This document shows positions 34,501 to 42,592 of a stretch of DNA of 42,592 bases, piece after piece. The stretch is from contig PS015064.1 of the NCBI GenBank assembly GCA_048213135.1, forward strand, positions 206,427 to 249,018. The letters are read 5' to 3'. The notes below the pieces were generated by a model, which made no database searches, was not told the DNA's origin, and saw nothing but the letters and a program-made list of their open reading frames with translations. Position 1 is the stretch's first letter, and every line of letters begins with the position of its first letter. Origin of the DNA: Reclinomonas americana ATCC 50394 (taxonomy: Eukaryota > Jakobida > Jakobea > Jakobida). Position numbers and translations under genes: made by a program.

Positions 34501-37500
34501 NNNNNNNNNNNNNNNNNNNNNNNNNNNNNNNNNNNNNNNNNNNNNNNNNNNNNNNNNNNNNNNNNNNNNNNNNNNNNNNNNNNNNNNNNNNNNNNNNNNN
34601 NNNNNNNNNNNNNNNNNNNNNNNNNNNNNNNNNNNNNNNNNNNNNNNNNNNNNNCCTGAGATGTGTTCGTGGTGGAAAACGAGGTCCACACGGCGCCACC
34701 ACCGTTGCTGACTCCGGTGCTATCCGACGTACTACCGGAGCCTGTGTGCCAGGCAGGAGGAGGCGCACGACACAATCAAATGTAAGGTAAAGATGTAAAA
34801 GTAGCTCACGCTGGCCTGTTTCGCCACCAATCACGAATCACCTCCGTTTCCGTTGCTGTTGGCTGAGTTGCTGGAAAATGCGCAACTGCTGATTGTCTGC
34901 GGATACCGTGTTAGCGGCACCAGCACACAGGAGCAACAGCTGCACGCCGCATACCTGAGAGGCACTGCCGCTCACAAACGAGGTCCATATTGCCCCGCCA
35001 CCACTGGTGGAGCCAGAACTAGAGACGAAGCCCTTGCTTCCTGCAGGCACCAAAAAAGGAAGATTGGTGCACGACATCAATACACTTGGGATGATTAATC
35101 AACTCACCGCCATTGGCGTTGCTGTTCGCTGTGTTGCTGGTAAATGTGCAGTTGCTGATCAATTGCATCTACAAGGGGCAGTGGCCATCGACAGTGTTAA
35201 CGAGTTATCCCCTCATACAATTCACCACTGCGACGGGTTCGGTTACCAAACCTTGGTAGTACTAACGGAGGAGAAGAGAGCCCACAGCGCACCGCCGCCG
35301 TTATGGTGACCAGAACTTGAAGCATCGCCATCCGAAGCAGAGCCTGCACGAACCCCATACATCTGTCTCCGAACACACGCGAGACGAACCCCATACGGCT
35401 TCACCTCCAACACCATTGCTGTTGCTATTGGCAGTGTTGCTTGCAAATGTACAGTTGCCGATTGTCTGTGACACCCACCGCACATGCACACTGAGAAGAG
35501 GGGGATAGGAGACAGAGTAGAACACAACAAGTGCGCACTCCATCTGACCTGTGAGTTGCTGCTGCTCGAAAAGCGAGTCCACATCGCACCGCCACCATTG
35601 TAGGAACCAGAAGATGACCCATAGACACCGGTGGTCGTGGACCCTACGACCGTGCCAGATTAGAGAACATCGATGCCGGTGACAACAGCACGACATACTG
35701 CTCCATCATGCACTCACCGCCACTGCCATTCTTGTTTGCAAGATTGCTGGTGAAAGTGCAGTTTGTGGCCACTTGTGTCTGCAGCACAAGTGCACAANNN
35801 NNNNNNNNNNNNNNNNNNNNNNNNNNNNNNNNNNNNNNNNNNNNNNNNNNNNNNNNNNNNNNNNNNNNNNNNNNNNNNNNNNNNNNNNNNNNNNNNNNNN
35901 NNNNNNNNNNNNNNNNNNNNNNNNNNNNNNNNNNNNNNNNNNNNNNNNNNNNNNNNNNNNNNNNNNNNNNNNNNNNNNNNNNNNNNNNNNNNNNNNNNNN
36001 NNNNNNNNNNNNNNNNNNNNNNNNNNNNNNNNNNNNNNNNNNNNNNNNNNNNNNNNNNNNNNNNNNNNNNNNNNNNNNNNNNNNNNNNTTCATTTGCTGA
36101 GGCGACCTGTCGCCTGCTAAACACTGATCGTTTTAACTCGTACCATTTGTATCGATGTAGTCTCTACGAAATTGCACTTTCACCAATAATGCGGCGAGTA
36201 GCAACGTCAACGGAGGTGGCGAAGAGATTGACAGTGTGTGCGTACCTATTTTATGTGGTCATTAATTCGGTTTGTTGCTGCAGGCACCGGTGACTCGGCG
36301 GCAAGTTCTGGTTACAACAACGGCGGCGGAGCGCTGTGGTTGCTTGTCTCGGGTACCACTGCTACGCAGGTTTGTCGGTGCGCGCATGATATCGTCGGTT
36401 TGCCAGTGCCGACTGATTGATTGTTCGTGGCACTGATGCAGTCAGTAAGCGGTTGCATATTTACGAGCAATGCAGCCAAAACAAACGTCAACGGAGGTGA
36501 GTGTATACATAGGCGTGCATGCGTGGTTGGTTGCCACCGACAAACAAGTGGTCTAACACCCCCTCATTGGCGTATACAGGCAACTCTGTGCTCTCTTCCA
36601 GTTCTGGTCACGACAGCGGCGGCGGTGCAATGTGGAGCTACTTTTCAGTCAGCAGCGGTGTCACTCAGGTTGGCGTTCATTCTGATTTCGTGTGCACACT
36701 GTTCTTCTGCATCGTTGATGGTTTCTCGTACGTGCTGTAGAGCATCAGCAATTGCACATTCGCAAGCAATGCGGCCAGCAGCAACGGCAGCGCCGGTCGA
36801 AGTGCGTTGGGATTGTGGACGGCGATGTGTTCTTTTCCTCTCCTCATGTTCCTTGCAGGCTCAAGCGCGAGAAGCGATGCTTCCAGTGTCGGCAGTAACA
36901 ACGGTGGCGGTGCCATGTGGACTTTTATAACCGGCAGCAGCGGCACCCAGGTATGTCGAGCTGCGGCGGTGGTGAAATGTTGCGTTCTGGAAATATTGAC
37001 TCCCTCTTATTGTTGTCGTAGTCAATTACGGACTGCACGTTTGTCACGAACGCCGCCGCCAGCAATTCCAACGGAGGTACAGTTAAGCTTGATGAGATGC
37101 AAGCAAGAGACGGACGATCCAACTGACCAGAATAACTGTAGGTTCCACCGGTATCAATGGATCTCCAACCACTTCCGGACACCACTGCGGTGGTGGTGCA
37201 CTCTGGACCACGTTCACCAGCAGCACTGCCGTGCAGGTACGCCTCGCTTGACTTTCTTGTTCGACTCGTGTCACTCATGGCGTTGAGCTCAGACAATCGG
37301 CAACAGCACATTCTCGAGCAATTCCGCGAACAGCAACGCCAGCGGCGGTGCGTCGTGATGTGATTACAGTGTGGTACCTGTATGTCTCAACCTGTGGATG
37401 TGTCTCTGTCGTGTGTGGTGCAGGCACAGCAGGCAACGACAGCAATGCAGTCAGTTCAGGACATCACAGCGGCGGCGGTGCAGTGTGGACGCAATTCTCC

Positions 37501-40500
37501 AGCACGACAACCACGCAGGTTTGCCTTCTTCTGTATACCGGCGTGTGTTCCTGGTGCATCGCCCACCCCTTCTTTGTTGACTTCCAAAGACGATCACCAG
37601 TAGCGCATTTGACAACAATGGAGCAGAAAGCAATGGCAATGGAGGCGAGTGTGTTTGTCCGTGAGCGTCTGTTAAAACAAGTTCCGGCAATGTTTGCTCA
37701 CTGCTCCTGTCTGTGCAGGATCAACTGCCAATGGTGGCAACGCTTCCAGCTCTGGTAATTCCAACGGAGGTGGAGCGCTGTGGATTACGTTTGCAACAAG
37801 CTCATCTCCCACACTGGTTCGGCATGCACTGTGTTTCCTTGGTCGTAACATGTCTCCTGATATGCGATGCGTAGCAAACAATTGTCGCCTGCACATTTAC
37901 CAGCAACAGAGCCAACGGCAACGCCAGTGCCGGTGAGTGGTCGAGACAATGACGAGAGACACTGCGCTTACTCATCGCACCACATGTCGTGCCAGGCACT
38001 ACTGTCTCTTCTGGCACGGCCTCAAGCTCCGGACATCACAACGGCGGCGGTGCGCTGTGGGCCTTTTTCCCCACCAGCAATGCTGCGCAGGTATGTCAAT
38101 GGAGAGGGATGAAAACCGCAGCAAGCGTCGCGTATTGTGCTGAGCGCTGTTTGCTTGTTTCGTCACAGATTCAGACGATAGATTCGTGCACATACACGAA
38201 CAACACAGCCAGTGGCAATGGAAGTGGAGGTCAATCGATTGTGCTGCGCCGTTGATCTTCCCTTTAATGTACTCATCCGTACAGCAGGAAGGGGAACAAG
38301 TGGAACTGCTGGGAGTTCAAGCAATACAAATGGCGGTGGTGCAATCTTTTTCCAATCTGCGTCCTCACAAGTGAAGGTATATGGGCGGCTGCGCGCTATC
38401 AACGAGGTAACAGTGACTTTATGACTTTAACTCTTTCTACTGTTACGCAGGCAAACTACACAGCCACTGTATTCTCATGGAATTCGGCATCAAATAATGG
38501 AGTTGGTGGAGGTACGCGAGATGGGGACCACGACCGATGCAATCGTGCTTGCTTACACTGTCCATATAGTTGTGTCGGACGGAACCGCCGATAGCACATC
38601 GTTTATCAACGGTGGAGGTGCGATCATTTTCACTGCAACTGGTGGTCAGGTATGACTGCTATCGGATGAGTACTTGCTGGCTCGCGAGTGCCCTCACTCG
38701 ATGACNNNNNNNNNNNNNNNNNNNNNNNNNNNNNNNNNNNNNNNNNNNNNNNNNNNNNNNNNNNNNNNNNNNNNNNNNNNNNNNNNNNNNNNNNNNNNNN
38801 NNNNNNNNNNNNNNNNNNNNNNNNNNNNNNNNNNNNNGTGATAGGCATTGGTGAGCAACTGCACGTTTTCCAACAACGCAGCCATCAGCAACGGCAGTGG
38901 GGGGAGTGGATCTCAGTCTGCACTGGCTGCTGGTTCCGTCAACGGAGGTGGCTCGACTCTCTGGCAGCTCAGTTCAACGAGTGCGGTACGAGTCCCTGAC
39001 AACTCTCTGTGTCTCTTGCTCTCTCTCTCTCTCTTTGTCGCGAGCTCATGGATACTGGCCGGCAGGTTACGCTCGACCAAGTGCGCTTCACACAGAATTC
39101 AGCGGCGAGCAACACCTCTGGCGGAACCAGTAGTAAGGGCCGAGTTGATTCTTCGGGATTCGCCACCGGCGGTGGCGCGTTGCTTGCGTACATGCAAGGC
39201 GGTCAGCTGCAAGTTTCGGCAGTGTCCATGGCAATGTTACCGCTGGCATTCTTCTTATCTTATCCTCCGTGTGCTCCTTTTTCGCCAGTTGTCACTGTGC
39301 ACGCTGTCGAGCAACACGGCCTCGAACAATGGTACTCGCACCCGGAAGCATTGACTCGCGTTAGCTCGCCCAAGGTGCTCACTGTGTGAGCATGTCGTTT
39401 CCCAGGTCAAGGAGGCAGCAATGCCGCTGTATCCGGGAGCAGTTCCACGACGTACGCAGGTGGCGGTGGTCTTCTCGCGTTTGCGGATTCGAGTACGACT
39501 GCGTCATCATTGGTAACACACACTATCTCTCTCTCCCTCCCTCCCTCTGCTCTCTTCCATTCTCATTCCATGTGCCACGCAGGTCGTTCGCAACTCCTCA
39601 TTTCTCAACAATACCTCCGCCTTCAACGGCTCCGGAGGCAGCTTCACCAAGATTGGAGCCTCGTTTGGCGGGTTTGCTGGCGGTGGCGCTGCATTGATTG
39701 TCGCTCCTGGCAACGTGACGCAGGTTAGGATATGCGCGTGCTTTGCGCATGCTTTGTTCGGTGACCGCTTACATGATACAGTGCGCTTTCTGCAGTCGTT
39801 TCCCATGACCAACAACACATTCACCCAAAACCTGTCCACAAACGACGGAATCGGTGGACTGAACAATACTCTCAACGGCCAGGGCAGTGCTCACAATGGC
39901 GGCGGGGCACTTCTTCTCATCAACTCAGTGGCGGTTGACCTGAGTACCTTTGTCAACAATAGGGTGCTGAATGCTGGCGCTGGCAACGCACTCTACTCGT
40001 CCGGCAGCCTCTGTGGTGGAGGTGCAGCGCTCCTCTTCAACAAGGCCACGATTGCGTCGTCCACATTCACTAGCAATACTGTTAACTCGTCGGCTGCGTT
40101 GATCATCGCTGGACGCTCCTGTGGCGGTGGTGGCGTATTGGTCGACGCGTCCAGTGTGCTTCGCGACAGCACTGTGTCCGCCAATGTTGCGCAGGGCCAG
40201 CTAGTTACTGGCGGTGGCGTGCTGCTGGGCACAAACTCAACACTCGTCAACTCTACTGTGTCGTACAACACAGCCGAGCTCGGCGGCGGTGGCCTGGCCG
40301 TGGTTGGGCAAGGTGGCTCCGTGACGAATTCGACAGTGTCGTCCAACCAGTCAGCGAGTGGCTACGGCGGAGGTGTACTACTGAATGAGGTGGCCACTGT
40401 GTTCACGTTGGCCAGCACTCGAGTGCTGACCAACACAGCACTGTACGGTGGAGGAGTGGCGGTGCGGGCGGATCAAACCACACTGTACTTGACTGCCGCG

Positions 40501-42592
40501 TCCTCAGTGTCTGACAATCGCGCCACTCGCAACGGTGGTGGCGTGTATCTGACTGCTGCCGCCAGCTTGATTGTATCCGATCAATCTACTGCGGTGCAGA
40601 CAAACAAGGCCGACGAGTTTGGTGGGGGCTTGTTTGCCGATTCGCAGTCGTCCTCCACTTGGCTTGGTGGGCGAGTCAGTCGAAACGTTGCTCTCTTCGG
40701 CAGTGGCCTGGCCGTATCCGGCAGCAGCCGTCACTCGCTGCTCACCGTCTCGGTTGACGGGAACAGTGCCGATGACGGCAGTGGGATGTATGCCAATGGA
40801 GCTGCAATAGTCAGCTTGGACTCGTGTGCTGTGTTGGGAAACTCGGCAGTGTTGGCCGGCGGCGGTATGTTTATCTCCGAACTGGCAAGCGTTACCAGCA
40901 CGAGCACCACCTTTACCGATAATCGCGCCAGTACTTCGGGTGGCCATGTGAACTCGGCAGGTCGTGGGAGCTGGGTGGACCGGTTGAGTAAGCTGGTGGG
41001 CGGACGAGCACAGAGCGCCGGTGGTGCGGTGTACCTCGCGGGAAACACACGCTCGCAGCTGGAGTCGACGCTGTTTCGCGACAATGCAGCCGAGGCTGGC
41101 ACGGGCGGTGCTGTGTCTGCGGCAGAGAACGCTAATCTCACGCTGAGTCGCACAACACTGGTCAGTAATCGTGCCGTGGCTGGTGGTGGCATTTACCTCG
41201 AGGACAGCTCCAACGCGTATGCCAGCGCCACCCTGATTGACTCAAACCATGCACTTGCTGCTGCTGGCGGAGGTCTGTTTGTGAGCGGCGCCGGCAATTT
41301 TTCGTGCATCCAATGTCGAATGGACGGCAACGTGGCCGATCGTGGTGATGGTGGCGGCGCCAGTGTCTCAAGTAGCTCGCGCGCCGAGTTCTTGCAGTCG
41401 TCCTTTGTCAACAACCGGTCGGGTAGCCGTGGCGGCGGTCTTGCCGTCAACGTTACTGATACGACAGGCAGCAGCGCTGCTCCGCCGTTCGCAGCGGGGG
41501 TGGCATTGAATCAAGTGGACTTCTCGGGAAATGTGGCGATCGCTTCGACAGTCGAATCGCCACGCCTGCTGGGTGAGGGCTCGGGTGGAGGTCTCTTCTG
41601 GAACGGTGGAGGCAATCCGGCTGCACTGGCACCGCTGCAACAATCATTTAGCATCTTCGGTGGGTGGCGTGAGTGGATGCAGGCGCATGGCGTTATCATG
41701 GTTGGCAATGTGGCCACGAACGGTAACGCCACTGATGTGGGAAGCAGTTGCGCTGCGAAGCTTGCATTGCACGAATTGTAAAATGCTGATTGTGTTCGTC
41801 GTGCGTCGCAGGTCTTTACACTGCTTTAGTGTCACTGGCATTGCGCAACAGTAGCGTCACATATCCTTCGCCGTACGAGCCCCGCACCGTGCTCGTGATG
41901 GCCACCGACGTGTTCCGTCAGTTCATCTCCACGCTTGATGGCACACTTTTCCGTGTACAGTGCCCTATTTGTAATTCGGTGAGTTGGTGTGGACAGGCGG
42001 CGATTTGGTAGAATTCTTCTTCGTTCATACATGTCCGCCGATTTTAACTGTGTATGGTTTGCGGATGCAGACGAGAGACATTTCACAAGCCACTCTCAGC
42101 GGCATTGCGACATTCAATTTGTACGTCTCGAGCCGTGGTGGGCAAACCGACACGACAACAACGGTTCGATCTGCCGGCGACGACAGCGACTTGAACATCT
42201 CCGTGTCCATCAACGGCGTGAGCGTTCTGGCGGACGACACTCCACAACTGTCAATTGTCAACGATGCCTGTCCTGCCGGGCAGCAATACACTTCGATTGG
42301 ATGCGAGTCGTGCCCGGCAAAAGAGTACGCGCTTCCCGCGTTTGGCCAAGTGTGCCGCAGCTGCCCCACCGATGTAGTATGCAATGGCGGAGCTTCGCTG
42401 TCTTTGAGCACTCAGCTGTGGACGTTCCCGGTGACTGCAGACTGGCATGTGACCTCGGTGCTCCCGATGGGCAACGAGGGGACTTTGGTTGAGCCACCGG
42501 CAAGTGGTGAAATCGTTGCGTACACGTGTCCGTACGACTACTGCGAGCGCAAGGATTCAGTACCCATCCAATACGGGGTGAACTACTGCAAG
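31575..42592 (+). CDS. Giant Pmp-repeat (Chlamydia polymorphic membrane protein-like) surface protein, 3' end outside window
   Basis: The ATG at 31575 opens a signal peptide (FCVLALLLVACGACAVS). Mapped exons: 31575-31749, 31913-32116, 32288-33282, 33366-33500, 33578-33754, 33821-33961, 34032-34086, then gaps and a repeat array, 39796-41746, 41812-41978 and 42071 onward; phases are consistent. Dozens of repeats combine GG(G/A)A with FxxN (NGGGALW, GGGAVW, CTFTSNLAN), the hallmarks of Pmp parallel beta-helix repeats that build adhesive or surface rods. Near the end is a Cys-rich module. In protists such proteins usually continue into transmembrane helices, so a cell-surface receptor or adhesin is likely (inference). 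Three gaps (34125-34654, 35798-36088, 38706-38837) interrupt it. Confidence 0.82.
34655..35797 (-). other. Pmp exon block in reversed orientation between two gaps
   Basis: Between the 530-N and 291-N gaps the Pmp exons read on the minus strand, e.g. TQVATNCTFTSNLANKN (about 35777-35728), YNGGGAMWTRFSSSS, TIGNCTFASNTANSN, HHNGGGALWALFSS, SGGGAIWTSFVSGS and SNGGGAVWTSFSTT (about 34720-34660). Each has proper acceptor and donor sites on that strand. The exons before 34124 and after 36089 are all on the plus strand. Four exon pairs are present. Confidence 0.85.
36089..38705 (+). CDS. Exon-pair array of Pmp repeats (part of the giant gene)
   Basis: Nine consecutive pairs. A 'B' exon of about 19 residues (e.g. 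SISNCTFASNAASSNGS) starts in phase 0 and ends in phase 1 just before GG. An 'A' exon of about 35 residues starts with the split Gly, has (N/S)GGGA(L/M/V)W and ends in phase 0 after Gln. The introns are about 60-110 bases and differ in sequence. One intron, 37645-37718, appears to start with GC (GGAG|GCGAGT). Confidence 0.8.
39796..41746 (+). CDS. 1.95-kb uninterrupted Pmp beta-helix exon
   Basis: 650 residues of about 22-30-residue repeats (SSTFTSNTVNSSA, GGGVLLGTNSTLVNSTVS, NTAELGGGGLAVVG, GGAVYLAGNTRSQLES). Unlike the split array upstream, no introns interrupt them. It ends in phase 1 with a GTTGCGCT donor; splicing to 41812 gives GSSLYTALVS. Reading through would stop after LHEL at 41781. 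Confidence 0.85.
41812..42592 (+). CDS. Cys-rich ephrin-receptor-like region of the giant protein
   Basis: After a beta-rich linker (ATDVFRQFISTLDGTLF; QVCPICN-type Cys pair at 41957-41975) comes ACPAGQQYTSIGCESCPAKE, then FGQVCRSCPTDVVCNGGAS, and further Cys pairs CPYDYCERK and YC at the window end. Spacing CPxG...CxxC...CxxC resembles the GCC2/GCC3 (ephrin-receptor-like) modules that follow Pmp repeats in protist membrane proteins. Confidence 0.65.

Noticed and set aside
34655-35797. A separate minus-strand Pmp gene nested in the plus-strand gene
   Set aside because: It has no start or stop and its edges coincide with gaps; the exon-phase pattern matches the flanking array when flipped.
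36089-38705. CRISPR array because of regular repeats
   Set aside because: The repeats are diverged coding exons with frame and splice sites, not identical short repeats with spacers.
31575-42592. Bacterial contamination suggested by the Pmp repeats
   Set aside because: The gene has many spliceosomal introns with GT-AG ends and phases that match, so it is eukaryotic.

Overview
This is eukaryotic nuclear DNA from an intron-rich unicellular organism. Genes carry many short spliceosomal introns (about 50-500 bases). There are no operons or Shine-Dalgarno sites, and introns and spacers are full of microsatellites, minisatellites and purine tracts. The gene set (a TmcB-type membrane sensor, a PPIL6-type cyclophilin, a Pmp-repeat surface protein) fits a flagellate or amoeboid protist; the sequence alone does not let me name the lineage. 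I rebuilt exon structures by hand from reading frame, splice phase and family motifs.

Layout: (1) 1-92, minus, the first exon of an FAD flavoprotein running off the window. (2) 549-2007, minus, an eight-exon EF-hand protein sharing a 108-base promoter with (3) 2116-4739, plus, a peroxisomal ECH1-type dienoyl-CoA isomerase. (4) 4835-7133, minus, a PPIL6-like cyclophilin. (5) 7571-9658, plus, a multicopper oxidase with an uninterrupted coding region. (6) 9786-20042, minus, a roughly 43-exon, roughly 1970-residue membrane sensor: TmcB-like N-terminus, further transmembrane and coiled regions, PAS domains, and a C-terminal class III cyclase domain of the metal-less C2 type. (7) 20043-24163, mostly repeats with weak coding hints. 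(8) 24164-27756, plus, a 14-exon membrane-anchored fumarate-reductase-type flavoprotein. (9) 27.8-28.5 kb, a minisatellite. (10) 28748-30260, an NDUFAF2 complex I assembly factor whose first exon lies in a contig placed backwards. (11) 30722-31166, a small two-helix membrane protein. (12) 31575 to the end, plus, a giant secreted or surface protein of Chlamydia Pmp-type beta-helix repeats, also containing an inverted block between two gaps.

Main points: many introns start with GTTGCGT, which reads as the normal GTGCGT with one extra T; the cyclase is an orphan C2-type half; Pmp repeats are encoded by repeated exon pairs; two blocks bounded by N runs are in the wrong orientation; and a dispersed element makes up almost all of one intron. 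The genes do not form one pathway, but metabolism (ECH1, fumarate reductase, NDUFAF2), signalling (EF-hand, cyclase) and cell surface (Pmp, multicopper oxidase) are represented.
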